Shown piece after piece: positions 26,437-35,516 of a stretch of DNA of 64,000 bases. Made by a program: the position numbers and the translations under genes. The notes below the pieces were generated by a model. The model made no database searches. It worked only from the letters and a program-made list of their open reading frames with translations, and was not told the DNA's origin. The stretch spans positions 275,594-339,593 of the forward strand of contig DFLU01000005.1 in assembly GCA_002375495.1 (NCBI GenBank), written 5' to 3'. Positions within the stretch are counted from its first letter, which is position 1, and each line of letters starts with the position of its first letter. Source of the stretch: Flavobacteriaceae bacterium UBA3611 (GTDB taxonomy: Bacteria > Bacteroidota > Bacteroidia > Flavobacteriales > Flavobacteriaceae).

Positions 26437-27210
26437 ATGTTTACACCTATGGTTAGCATCATCATTCCGGTTTTGAACGAAGCAGAAACGCTTCCCACAC
26501 TTCTAGAACATCTTACCACAAATGCTTCAAAAGCGAATATAGCAGAGATTGTTTTGGTAGATGGCGGCAGTACTGATGGCACTAAGCAGTTAGCTAACGA
26601 TTTTGCTGCCTCATCTCTGTGGCCCATCGTTTTGATTTCTTCGAAAAAAGGGCGCGCCAAACAAATGAATGCTGGTGCAGCATTTGCAAGCGGATCGGTA
26701 TTTTATTTCTTACATGCAGATAGCTTGCCACCGAAAAATTTTGACAACTTGATTCTTTCCGAAGTAAAAAAAGGAAACCCCGCTGGTTGTTTTAAAATGA
26801 AATTTGATAGTAACCATTGGTGGTTGCGCTTGGCAAGTTGGCTCACGAAATTTAATTGGAGAGCCTGCCGTGGAGGTGACCAAAGCCAATTTATCACCAA
26901 AAAGTTATTTAATGAAATAGGCGGCTATGACGAATCGTACATTATATATGAAGATAACATCCTCATTAACGAACTATATGCCAGGAAAAAATTTGTAGTG
27001 ATTCAAGAATGGCTCGGTACTTCGGCACGATTGTATCGCGAAAGAGGAATTTGGACCTTGCAATATCATTTTTGTGCGATTTACGTTAAAAAATGGTTTG
27101 GGGCAGATGCTGATACCCTTCACCAATATTACCTAAGACATATTAAATTAAAACGCACCCACGAACTTACTACCGTGGCAAAAGCACCCGAAATCGTGGG
27201 AGATAAATAG
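26437..27210 (+). CDS. TIGR04283-type arsenosugar glycosyltransferase (GT2)
   Basis: Family 2 glycosyltransferase of 257 residues. MVSIIIPVLNEAETLPTLL and VLVDGGSTDGT form the nucleotide-sugar site, FLHADSLPP holds the DxD-type acid group, and GGDQSQFITKKLFNEIGGYDE matches the acceptor-side motif of this subfamily. The TIGR04283 group is recurrently found with arsS, and this gene lies 83 bases after the DUF547 gene. Start could be ATG 26437 or the in-frame ATG 26449. It has no membrane segment. Donor and acceptor sugars are unknown. Confidence 0.9.
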   Translation: MFTPMVSIIIPVLNEAETLPTLLEHLTTNASKANIAEIVLVDGGSTDGTKQLANDFAASSLWPIVLISSKKGRAKQMNAGAAFASGSVFYFLHADSLPPKNFDNLILSEVKKGNPAGCFKMKFDSNHWWLRLASWLTKFNWRACRGGDQSQFITKKLFNEIGGYDESYIIYEDNILINELYARKKFVVIQEWLGTSARLYRERGIWTLQYHFCAIYVKKWFGADADTLHQYYLRHIKLKRTHELTTVAKAPEIVGDK

Positions 27211-27286
27211 TTTTTTAGGATTTCTTAAACATTCCGTTTGTGTAATTGGTTGTAATTTTAGATTTCAACCAAAAAAACAAAAAGCT

Positions 27287-27733
27287 ATGAATATATTTGA
27301 GGCTATTCGCGCAGATCACGACATCCAAAGAAAACTTTTAGACCAAGCCCTGGCAACAGAGGGAGATACCAAAGAACGAAAAGAAATCTGGGAAAAATTG
27401 AAAGTAGAGTTAAAAGGGCATGAAACCGCCGAAGAACGAAACTTTTACAAACAACTCATAGATAACGACATGATGGTAGAGCATACCCGACATGGTATTG
27501 CAGAGCATCACGAAATAGACGAATTGATCGAGAAAGTAGAAGAAGCAGATATGGATAGTTCTGCTTGGCTCGCACACCTAAAAAGTCTAGACCATCAGGT
27601 ACGACATCATCTTGAGGACGAAGAAAAATCGTTCTTTCAACTAGCAGGAAAAGTGTTCTCGGAAGCACAAAAAACAGACCTCGCTAAAAAATACAATGCA
27701 GAAATGGAGGCGCAACGAAAAGAAATGAAGTAG
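27287..27733 (+). CDS. Hemerythrin-domain protein
   Basis: A 148-residue soluble four-helix protein with a hemerythrin HHE pattern: His in IRADHDIQ, GHETAEERNFY, AEHHEIDELIE and VRHHLEDEEKSFF supply the di-iron ligands. Such proteins bind or sense oxygen, nitric oxide or iron. It ends the plus-strand run that includes the arsenosugar genes and is followed by a strong bidirectional terminator. I see no direct link to arsenic metabolism. Confidence 0.88.
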   Translation: MNIFEAIRADHDIQRKLLDQALATEGDTKERKEIWEKLKVELKGHETAEERNFYKQLIDNDMMVEHTRHGIAEHHEIDELIEKVEEADMDSSAWLAHLKSLDHQVRHHLEDEEKSFFQLAGKVFSEAQKTDLAKKYNAEMEAQRKEMK

Positions 27734-27798
27734 GCATAACGTATACTACTACACTGAAATGAAATAGTTAAAACCCAAACAATTTTTGACTTTATAAG

Positions 27799-27820
27799 AC
27801 CCCGCCCTACGGCGGGGTTT
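27799..27820. terminator. Strong terminator between convergent genes
   Basis: ACCCCGCC and GGCGGGGT form a perfect eight-bp GC-rich stem with loop CTAC, followed by TTT. It lies 66 bases after the hemerythrin stop codon. Confidence 0.85.
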
Positions 27821-27829
27821 AATTCGACC

Positions 27830-27869
27830 GACCATTTTTGATACGCCTACTGCTTTCAAAAATGGGGTC
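27830..27869. repeat. Inverted repeat next to the Omp85-like gene
   Basis: GACCATTTTTGA pairs with TCAAAAATGG(GG)TC across a 14-base loop, with two extra G in the right arm. It sits just past the stop codon of the minus-strand barrel gene and has no T run of its own. Confidence 0.5.
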
Positions 27870-27872
27870 TCA

Positions 27873-29126
27873 TTAAAAGTACTGGCCGATGCCAATTACA
27901 AATCCGTTGGTTGCATTTTGTGTAATCCCATAACCGTAATCAATTCTGAAGACCGTATTAAAAATACGTTTGTGAATTAATCGCACGCCAACTCCTGGGT
28001 AGACCCGTAAGTTCTGGTCGTCTGCAAAATCGCCAAAATCACCCCCTGGGTTTCGCCAGCTTCCAGCATCAACAAAGACATTTCCCTGTAATACAAACCA
28101 ATTTTTTTCAAAAAGCGTTTGACGGTATTCTGTATTTAATACAACTGCCGCGGTACCTCTATCGATTGTGTTTCCAACCCCTCGAATATTTAGGTTGTTG
28201 TCTACAGCAAAAGGTGCAAATGGGCTCTCATTGTTCGTGGCAACACCCAAGCGCAATCTGTTAGCCCAATTTCCGCGTTCTCCCACGCGTTTGTAATAAA
28301 TAAAGTCGTTAAAGCCGATCAAAAATTCGGGCAGCGCCTCATTGCGGCTGGTTACATACTGAAAGTTAAATGTACTCTTAAATCCGTCTACAAAATAATA
28401 GAAGCGTTCCACATCATTGTATTCATAAATCAATTTGTAGAGTAATTTTTTGACCTCCAAAAACTGCGGCACTTCAGCATTGGTAGCACCTTCCTTATAC
28501 TCGTAGGTTTCAGTAAAATAATTGGCCCCCAATTCCATTCGGTGTGAAAAATTGAATTGATGCAGCAGTAAGGCCTCGTAAGACAGGTTATTGTATTTAT
28601 AATCTGCAACGCCTTCGTCTAAAAACACCGGTTCTTCTGTAGTAAGATCCTGAAAGTTAATTGCAATCCCTGATTTTTTCCCAAACAGAAAAGGCGCCCG
28701 AAAATTTAATCCGTAGCTACTGTAAATATCCCTCTGATAGAATCCGCCCGCGAGAATATTTTGTCCGAGACCATTAAATTCATATAACCCCAATCGGTAG
28801 GCAAATTCATCGTCATTGGTTGTATATACGTTCGCCGAAGGAATAATGGTAAAATTTTCTTCAATGCCGTATACTACCTTATACGTACCGTCGTCCTTCT
28901 CATCGACTGTAAAATACGCATGTGCAATGCCTGGCAATCGTCTGAGGCGTTTAATGTCTTCCTGGAGTTGTAAGCTATCTAACGGTGTTTTTTCGGTTAC
29001 TTCTGTAATTTTTCGAATAAACTGGGCACGTGTTTTTTTGTTGTTTTGTATTTCCACTTCGGAAATTTCCTGAGCGGTTACACTAGCACATGCAATGAAA
29101 AAAACGAATAAAAACCCTTTTACCAT
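27873..29126 (-). CDS. Omp85/BamA-superfamily outer-membrane protein with one POTRA-like region
   Basis: A 417-residue protein with a signal peptide ending SVTAQ. Residues 22-95 form a single POTRA-like region (SLQLQEDIKRLRRLPGIAHAYF fits a POTRA helix and strand), followed by a beta-barrel that contains the LNIRGVGN and YRQTLFEKNWFVLQGNVFVD segments typical of Omp85 barrels and ends in Phe. It is shorter than BamA or TamA and is unlikely to be the essential BamA. It may insert or secrete a specific partner. The glycoside hydrolase gene lies upstream of it on the same strand. Confidence 0.85.
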   Translation of the reverse strand: MVKGFLFVFFIACASVTAQEISEVEIQNNKKTRAQFIRKITEVTEKTPLDSLQLQEDIKRLRRLPGIAHAYFTVDEKDDGTYKVVYGIEENFTIIPSANVYTTNDDEFAYRLGLYEFNGLGQNILAGGFYQRDIYSSYGLNFRAPFLFGKKSGIAINFQDLTTEEPVFLDEGVADYKYNNLSYEALLLHQFNFSHRMELGANYFTETYEYKEGATNAEVPQFLEVKKLLYKLIYEYNDVERFYYFVDGFKSTFNFQYVTSRNEALPEFLIGFNDFIYYKRVGERGNWANRLRLGVATNNESPFAPFAVDNNLNIRGVGNTIDRGTAAVVLNTEYRQTLFEKNWFVLQGNVFVDAGSWRNPGGDFGDFADDQNLRVYPGVGVRLIHKRIFNTVFRIDYGYGITQNATNGFVIGIGQYF

Positions 29127-29209
29127 AACCCATTAGTGGTACGGAAAGAGAATTCCTAACAAAGAATAGTTCAGAAAAGAAATTTGTACAGCACCCTTCG
29201 CTATAAAAT

Positions 29210-30217
29210 CTAATCTTTTAGATGTTTAAAGAAGTTTTTGATTGTTTCTTCAGCAGGCTTGTTTTGGGGAGTAAACTGACTGTTTTCGGGACCACCCACC
29301 TTATCGTGTGCTATAAACCACTTCCATATAAATCCGCCCGCAAACCAAGGCTCATGATACATTTCATTAAATAATGCTTGGGTAAGGTTTACTTGGGCCG
29401 TAAGGTTTACTTCTATCATATCCCGATCGCTTTTCCACGGTTCTTTACCAGCAAAATCCACACTGCGATAACCGTATTCGGTAAACAAAATAGGTTTCCC
29501 ATGAGCTTCGGAAACTTTCTGCATTTCAATTTTCCATGGTTGCCACCCCCTTTGGGCGTCTACTATTTTTGGCGTTTTCTCCTCCGAAACTGGGAAATAA
29601 GCATCTACTCCAATATAATCGAGTTGTTTCCAGAAAGGCACCCGTTTGTACTCGTCCCAATTGGCCGCATAGGTCAGTTTTCCTTTATAAATTTCTTTTA
29701 CTTCAGTGATCAGATTGTTCCAATATTCGGGGCGATGAACGATAAATTGTTCTAATTCCGTTCCAATGCAAAACAAGTTCACATCAGTTTCGGCGGCTAA
29801 TTCGGCATACAAAAGAATAAACTCACGATACGAATTTTCTAGTGTTTGCCATTCTTTTTCGGTAGCCATCTTTAAATACCCGGTAAACTCACCACGCCAA
29901 ATCCAGATTTGGGGTTTAAGCATCACTTTGATACCATTGGCATGCAAGCTTTCAACATATTGTTTCACACCTTCACGACGCTCGCCATACCATTGTCGTT
30001 CGGTGTTAAAAAAAAGTGTAGGAGCTTCTAGATTTCTGATGAAGGCAAAGGGCATTACCGCCGCATAATTGGCATGTACATTTTTAACCTTTTCAATTTG
30101 AGCCTGAGTAGTTGGCTCTCCTGCGGCTACAAAACTGATTCCATTAATTTTTTGGCTCTTCGAACTACAACTCTGGAACAGACAAATACACAGTGCAACC
30201 TTTAAAATGAATTTCAT
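29210..30217 (-). CDS. Glycoside hydrolase, TIM barrel, GH113-like, lipoprotein
   Basis: A 335-residue lipoprotein (lipobox LFQSC) with a TIM-barrel hydrolase domain. CIGTELEQF near residue 160 and ILFTEYGYRSVDF near residue 245 give the acid/base and nucleophile Glu expected of clan GH-A, and VMLKPQIWIWRGEF with DYIGVDAYFP are GH113-like. The GH113 family includes beta-mannanases, so the substrate could be a mannan, but this is not fixed by sequence. I take ATG 30217; an in-frame start three codons upstream is possible. Gaps of about 50-80 bases to the barrel genes on each side suggest an outer-membrane glycan-handling group. Confidence 0.82.
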   Translation of the reverse strand: MKFILKVALCICLFQSCSSKSQKINGISFVAAGEPTTQAQIEKVKNVHANYAAVMPFAFIRNLEAPTLFFNTERQWYGERREGVKQYVESLHANGIKVMLKPQIWIWRGEFTGYLKMATEKEWQTLENSYREFILLYAELAAETDVNLFCIGTELEQFIVHRPEYWNNLITEVKEIYKGKLTYAANWDEYKRVPFWKQLDYIGVDAYFPVSEEKTPKIVDAQRGWQPWKIEMQKVSEAHGKPILFTEYGYRSVDFAGKEPWKSDRDMIEVNLTAQVNLTQALFNEMYHEPWFAGGFIWKWFIAHDKVGGPENSQFTPQNKPAEETIKNFFKHLKD

Positions 30218-30266
30218 AGCAGACACAATTTGTGGTCAATTTACAAAATTACAACCGCTAATTTGC

Positions 30267-31148
30267 TTAAAATACTGCACGTATGCCAAAGTTGAAGGTT
30301 TCTCCCAAACCCGTGTTATTTCCGCGCACGAAATTGGTGTAAAGGGCTTCCAAATTCACCTCATCGGTAAGTTGAAATTTTGCACCCCCACCAATTGCTG
30401 TAAAATCTTGCGCAAAGTCGTTACCCAAATCGATACGTTGGCTATGTTGCACCAAAGCTAAAACCGTAAATTTTGACGAAGGAAAATAGCTAAAAAACAC
30501 CCCTGGTGTAAGATTTAAACTGTTATTGGCAAAACTTTCGTTTGTGTCGCCCAGACTGAGCTCTGTGTTTAGTTCAGTAAATAGCTGAAAAGCATCTCCA
30601 GCAAACGTGTAGTCGTAAAAAAACCGGTTTTGCCAGATATATCCTTTTTGGTCTAAAAAAACACCTTCTTCCACTTCAGTATCGACCAAAGGGATAAAAA
30701 CAGACGATTGGATTGAAAAATTGGAGCGTCGCTCGAAAGGCACAAACTTCACCGATGGCGCCACCGATGTGAGTCCGCTACGAGCCGTGCCTCTTTCTCC
30801 ATCAAAACTAAAAACATCTAATGCCGGTCGGTCTGCAATCACGTTACTTCTAAACTCAAGAATGACTCCTAGATTTACTCGTTTGTTATCGCTCACACCC
30901 GTATATCCCTCTAGCGTAGACGTGAAAAAGGTTTCTCTAGGTTCACGACCTTCGGTAAACGTACTTTCGGTTTGGGTATAGAGGTTATTAAACCATTTCA
31001 AATCGAATTGCCCTTTGGCAATTAGCTTAGACGGCGTAAGATTTTGGATTACAGAGCCGCTCGTTTCAGTGTTTTCTTCCTGGGAAATCAGATGGGTTGC
31101 AGACAGTAAGACTGCACAAAAGATGATAACTTTTTGAGATAATTTCAT
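30267..31148 (-). CDS. Outer-membrane barrel protein of unknown ligand
   Basis: A 293-residue protein with a signal peptide ending HLISQ and then a beta-rich sequence ending GLGETFNFGIRAVF, with a terminal Phe as in outer-membrane barrels. Alternating strands such as NRFFYDYTFAGDAFQLFTEL and VFFSYFPSSKFTVLALVQ are visible. It starts 143 bases after the second DUF547 gene on the same strand and is followed 50 bases later by the glycoside hydrolase. I do not recognise a named family and infer only barrel topology. Confidence 0.75.
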   Translation of the reverse strand: MKLSQKVIIFCAVLLSATHLISQEENTETSGSVIQNLTPSKLIAKGQFDLKWFNNLYTQTESTFTEGREPRETFFTSTLEGYTGVSDNKRVNLGVILEFRSNVIADRPALDVFSFDGERGTARSGLTSVAPSVKFVPFERRSNFSIQSSVFIPLVDTEVEEGVFLDQKGYIWQNRFFYDYTFAGDAFQLFTELNTELSLGDTNESFANNSLNLTPGVFFSYFPSSKFTVLALVQHSQRIDLGNDFAQDFTAIGGGAKFQLTDEVNLEALYTNFVRGNNTGLGETFNFGIRAVF

Positions 31149-31204
31149 GGTTCTTTAGTTTTAGTTATTATTTGCACCCCGTTTACGTAGGGTCGTGCTT
31201 CACT

Positions 31205-31239
31205 TGTCTGCTAAGACGTGGGGAAGCGCTTAGCAGACA
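31205..31239. repeat. Perfect 11-bp inverted repeat in an intergenic region
   Basis: TGTCTGCTAAG (31205-31215) and CTTAGCAGACA (31229-31239) flank a 13-base loop. It lies between the DUF547 gene and the barrel gene, both on the minus strand. There is no T run on either strand, so it may be an RNA processing site, an operator or a weak rho-assisted terminator. Confidence 0.6.
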
Positions 31240-31291
31240 GAGCATAGACTTAAAAATTTATTGTGGGGATTTGCACTAAAAACAGTGCATG

Positions 31292-32005
31292 CTATTTGTT
31301 ATTTAGTCGCCAATCGTACGAATAATAGGTAACCTTGGCATCTGTTGAAACTTTCTCTTTACGGTATTGATTTAGAAAATCTATCTCACTTCCATTTTTT
31401 ATAAAATCTTCTTTATACCATTTAAAAATTTCAGAAAAAGCTACTTTGTTCCCTTTTACTTGTATAAAACTGGGGTCGTTCAGCGCTTGTACCGTTTGTT
31501 TTTCGAGCAGCTTTTCTAGATTGGCTGGTGTATACGCCTTTGGAATTATGGGTGGGCAACCTAGCGCACCACATACCAACACAAAATGAAACCGTGGTTC
31601 ATTAAATTTTGCACGCAGCTTTTTATTTTCGATATCGTTCAGGGTGATTTTTGTGCCTGCCAATTCATAGGTAGTCTTGTCGAAAAATCCTTTCTTATCT
31701 AAAGGTGATTTTATAGGGTAATTTGATATAATTCCTTTGATAACAGACAGGTTATACGCATTGATCCAAAAAGCTTGATAGGTTTTTTCTTCGGAAATCG
31801 GCACAGACACATCTTTTGCCATTGCCAGCACCTTGTTCAATGGTTCTGGGTTTTCATAGATAGCACTATAGTCTACTTTTCCGTTAGAAACATAGGTGCT
31901 GAAAAAGCTGTCTGCTTCATCAAAGAATGTCGAAACATCTTGCGAAGAAGCATCAAAAGAGAAAACAAGTAGAAAAAGGAAAAATAACAGATTGCGATAT
32001 TTCAT
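31292..32005 (-). CDS. DUF547 secreted protein, second copy
   Basis: A 237-residue DUF547 protein with a cleavable signal peptide (FSFDASSQ) and no lipobox, unlike its paralogue at 25553. The core includes YQAFWINAYNLSVIKGI, TLNDIENKKLRAKF, the Cys pair in HFVLVCGALGCPPIIPKAY and the C-terminal VTYYSYDWRLNNK. It heads a minus-strand group with the barrel protein and glycoside hydrolase and is divergent from the FAD oxidoreductase. The function of the family is unknown. Confidence 0.87.
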   Translation of the reverse strand: MKYRNLLFFLFLLVFSFDASSQDVSTFFDEADSFFSTYVSNGKVDYSAIYENPEPLNKVLAMAKDVSVPISEEKTYQAFWINAYNLSVIKGIISNYPIKSPLDKKGFFDKTTYELAGTKITLNDIENKKLRAKFNEPRFHFVLVCGALGCPPIIPKAYTPANLEKLLEKQTVQALNDPSFIQVKGNKVAFSEIFKWYKEDFIKNGSEIDFLNQYRKEKVSTDAKVTYYSYDWRLNNK

Positions 32006-32196
32006 CTTACAAATTTTATAGGCATTCAGTCAACATCTTTTCAAAATGCTTACACAGGCAACGTAAAAAAACCTGAGACAGCATCATTCGTGCCTTAATA
32101 CTCCTTAAAAAATAGTATCTTCAAGACATCAAATTCAGTTCACTTGTAATGTTTCGGAACTTCCAAACGACTCAAGTAGCAACTTATCAAAAAAAT

Positions 32197-33498
32197 ATGC
32201 AACACGTTGTCATTATCGGAAATGGAATTGCGGGTGTTACCGCTGCGAGACATATCCGAAAACTTTCAGATAAAAAAATCACCATAATTTCTGCCGAAAC
32301 AGACTATTTTTTCTCCCGTACAGCACTTATGTATGTGTATATGGGACATATGCGATGGACAGATATTGAGCCGTACGAGCATTGGTTTTGGGAGAAAAAC
32401 CGCTTAGAATTAAAGAAAGCCTATGTTTCAAAAATTGAAACTTCTGCCAAAACACTTCATTTTAAAGAAGGAGGAAATATGCAGTACGACCAACTGATTA
32501 TTGCTTCTGGCTCTTCAACAAATACGTTTGGATGGGAAGGCCTAGATAGCAAAGGCGTAGTGGGTATGGTGACCAAACAAGACTTAGAACAAATTGAGAA
32601 ATATGCACCCAATAATAAAGAATGCCGAAGCGCTGTTCTTGTGGGTGGTGGATTAATAGGCGTAGAATTGGCCGAAATGTTACGCACCCGAAATATTGAC
32701 GTCACTTTTCTAATTCGTGAAGAGAACTTTTGGGACGGCGTACTTCCCGAAGGCGAAGCTGCCATGATTTCCCGGCATGTAAAATCGCATGGTGTCGATT
32801 TACGAAACCACACTAACCTCGATAAAATTGTAGCCGATTCAGACGGAAAAGTACGCGCCGTTATCACCAAAGAAACAGGCGAAGAAATCGCATGCGATAT
32901 GGTGGGGATCTGTACAGGAGTGAAACCCAACTTCTCTTTTTTGGCTGAAAGCGGCATTGAAACAGACCGGGGCATCTTGGTGAACCGAAAACTAGAAACT
33001 AATATTAAAGATGTCTATGCCATAGGCGATTGTGCGCAACAGCGGGAAGCAATAGGCAACCGAAAACCTGTTGAAGCCGTTTGGTATACAGGCCGTATGA
33101 TGGGCGAGACAGTGGCTCAAACTATTTGTGGCAACCCGTTCGAATACAACCCTGGACATTGGTTTAACAGCGCTAAATTTTTTGATATTGAATACCAAAC
33201 CTATGGTTGGGTTTTTTCAAAAAAGAAAGATTACGAAGCACACTTCCATTGGCATCACGAAGACGACACCAAATGTATCACCATTGCCTACCATAAAGAT
33301 TCGATGCAATTTTTAGGCATCAATACCTTCGGAATACGGATGAAACATGAGGTTTTTGACAGATGGCTTACCGAGAAGCGTGACGTGCATTTCGTGATGG
33401 AGCACCTAAAGAAAGCCAATTTTGATCCAGAATTTTATACCCAATACGAAAGTCAAATACAACGAAGTTTTCAACAGCACCAACCTATAAACGCATAA
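32197..33498 (+). CDS. NAD(P)/FAD-dependent oxidoreductase
   Basis: A 433-residue flavoprotein with two dinucleotide folds: VVIIGNGIAGVTAARHI at the N-terminus for FAD, VLVGGGLIGVELAEML near residue 160 for NAD(P)H, and VYAIGDCAQ near residue 280 for the FAD-contacting Asp. I take ATG 32197 because the N-terminal fold starts there; an in-frame ATG 16 codons upstream exists. A C-terminal domain of about 120 residues (GHWFNSAKFFDIEYQTYGW, HWHHEDDTKCITI) is not the usual reductase dimer domain. The next gene starts three bases later and encodes a membrane Fe-S protein, so the pair probably forms an electron-transfer unit. Confidence 0.88.
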   Translation: MQHVVIIGNGIAGVTAARHIRKLSDKKITIISAETDYFFSRTALMYVYMGHMRWTDIEPYEHWFWEKNRLELKKAYVSKIETSAKTLHFKEGGNMQYDQLIIASGSSTNTFGWEGLDSKGVVGMVTKQDLEQIEKYAPNNKECRSAVLVGGGLIGVELAEMLRTRNIDVTFLIREENFWDGVLPEGEAAMISRHVKSHGVDLRNHTNLDKIVADSDGKVRAVITKETGEEIACDMVGICTGVKPNFSFLAESGIETDRGILVNRKLETNIKDVYAIGDCAQQREAIGNRKPVEAVWYTGRMMGETVAQTICGNPFEYNPGHWFNSAKFFDIEYQTYGWVFSKKKDYEAHFHWHHEDDTKCITIAYHKDSMQFLGINTFGIRMKHEVFDRWLTEKRDVHFVMEHLKKANFDPEFYTQYESQIQRSFQQHQPINA

Positions 33499-33501
33499 AC
33501 C

Positions 33502-35433
33502 ATGAGCACCATACAAAGAGACATGTCTTTAACCGGGCAACCCCCAAAAACTATCAATACTCAGCAAAAGATAGCTTCAGTTATTGGCTTAACAGGGTTG
33601 GTTATTTTGTTTATAGCATTATTCAATGTCAACTTTCCAAACAAAACGCTTTGGTTATCACTTTCATTGGGTTCAATTGGGGTTGGGACTATCTGGTTCG
33701 CCAAAGCTGCATATCTAAACAAACACGAGGGTATTAAAAATGATGGAGTTTATTTTAAATCGTTGACCAATCGCGGCTTTTGGGGTTGGGTACTGGGAAT
33801 TGTCATGACGCTATTTTATATCATTTTGTATTGGTTTCCGCAGTATTTGGGTCTCGTGGAAGATGGTGACAACACAGGGGTTATATCCTTGTTCGACCCA
33901 CTGAGTAAAGCCTTGAGTGGCAATCCGGCCAGCCAATGGTTTCTCTACGGAACCCTATATACCTTGGCAATTCTTGCCTTTGGAATAAAATTTATTTGGA
34001 AATATAGGCACAATCGGTACGAAGTGATCCGAACATTTTCAGTCATGTTTTTTCAATTGGCTTTTGCCTTTGTAATTCCAGAGATATTAGTGCGTTTAAA
34101 TGAGCCTTACTACGATTTCAAAAACGTATGGCCGTTAAACTACGACCTGTTTGCAGGTTATAAGATCGATGAATTTATAAGTGCGGGCGATGTAGGACTT
34201 ATCATGCTCATCTTCGGAGTACTGTCAGTTTTTGTAATCACACCCATTCTAACCTACAAATACGGAAAAAGATGGTATTGCAGCTGGGTTTGTGGTTGCG
34301 GCGGACTAGCAGAGACGGCTGGTGATCCGTTTCGACATTTAAGCGACAAGCGGCAAGTTGCATGGAAAATAGAACGCTGGGTGAGTCATAGTGTGGTTGT
34401 CTTTGTAACTGTGATGACTACCGCGACGGTATTTTCATACCTACAGGCAAACGAATCTAAAAATATTAGTGAGTGGAGCAACCTTGAAAACAAGATGGTT
34501 TTTATGAGTGACGCAGAAGGGAAACCACTCAATGAACGCATCTTGGCGGCTCAAAAAGCGGGTGCAAGTAGTGTAGTTTTTTTAAACAAAGACAACAACT
34601 CGCCGGCTCCCATAGTAGACAACACAGAGGGCATAACCATCGATTTCTTTTTTGCTTCGGAAAGTGAAAATGAAGCAGCTTTGTCGAAAATAAACAATGG
34701 GGAAGCGGCAACCATTGTAGCCGATAGATCTGAAGGTTCCAACTTGAATGTTACCAAAGGACAGGAAGTTGCCTATTATGATAATCTATGGATTGGCAAA
34801 GAATTTTTTATCTGGTTTGTGATAGGGTTGCTCACCTTAGTCTTTGCATGGGTACTATTGTTCAAGAGAGAAGAATTGGCCAAAGACGCGAAATACGGTG
34901 CCATTGGCTATTTTGTCGTGGTACTATCCATTTTATTGTTCACCTACTTTAGCAGCCCCGGAAAGTTATTCTTTTTTGATGCCTATCAACTCCGGAAAAG
35001 CTACGGTTTTTTAATCGGTGCCATGTTTAGCGGTGTGATTGGTGTTGGTTTCTATCCTATTTTTGGAAGTCGTGTTTGGTGCAGATTTGGTTGCCCAATG
35101 GCAGCGATATTAGGGTTTCAGCAGCGTTTGTTGTCTAAATTTCGGATTACCACCAACGGCGGTCAATGCATTTCGTGCGGAAACTGTTCTACCTATTGCG
35201 AAATGGGAATTGACGTACGGGCGTATGCGCAAAAAGGCGAAAATATTGTACGAAGTAGCTGCGTAGGCTGTGGGATTTGTTCGGCTGTTTGTCCGCGGGG
35301 TGTATTAAAATTAGAGAACGACGGTATGAAGGGACGTATAGATGCCAATGAGATACTGCTCGGAAATGACGTAAACCTTATGGAGTTGATGAACCAAAAA
35401 CCGAGTCCGAGTAGTTACATCCAACAAGATTAA
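33502..35433 (+). CDS. Membrane-bound polyferredoxin, NapH/NosR/CcoG-like
   Basis: A 643-residue inner-membrane electron-transfer protein. Several membrane segments precede RWYCSWVCGCGGLAETAGD near residue 255 and a matching SRVWCRFGCPMAA near residue 525, the paired CxxxC motifs of the NapH/NosR family. An insertion of about 130 polar residues lies between two membrane segments around residues 310-430. The C-terminus holds two 4Fe-4S sites, CISCGNCSTYCEMG and CVGCGICSAVCPRG. It begins three bases after the FAD oxidoreductase and likely exchanges electrons with it. The terminal acceptor is unknown. Confidence 0.9.
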   Translation: MSTIQRDMSLTGQPPKTINTQQKIASVIGLTGLVILFIALFNVNFPNKTLWLSLSLGSIGVGTIWFAKAAYLNKHEGIKNDGVYFKSLTNRGFWGWVLGIVMTLFYIILYWFPQYLGLVEDGDNTGVISLFDPLSKALSGNPASQWFLYGTLYTLAILAFGIKFIWKYRHNRYEVIRTFSVMFFQLAFAFVIPEILVRLNEPYYDFKNVWPLNYDLFAGYKIDEFISAGDVGLIMLIFGVLSVFVITPILTYKYGKRWYCSWVCGCGGLAETAGDPFRHLSDKRQVAWKIERWVSHSVVVFVTVMTTATVFSYLQANESKNISEWSNLENKMVFMSDAEGKPLNERILAAQKAGASSVVFLNKDNNSPAPIVDNTEGITIDFFFASESENEAALSKINNGEAATIVADRSEGSNLNVTKGQEVAYYDNLWIGKEFFIWFVIGLLTLVFAWVLLFKREELAKDAKYGAIGYFVVVLSILLFTYFSSPGKLFFFDAYQLRKSYGFLIGAMFSGVIGVGFYPIFGSRVWCRFGCPMAAILGFQQRLLSKFRITTNGGQCISCGNCSTYCEMGIDVRAYAQKGENIVRSSCVGCGICSAVCPRGVLKLENDGMKGRIDANEILLGNDVNLMELMNQKPSPSSYIQQD

Positions 35434-35516
35434 TAATAAGTCTCATTAACCATTTAAGTAACTAAATTTTTTTATTTTGGCAGTTAGCAATGGTCGTTCC
35501 CTTCGTCTAAAGCTGT

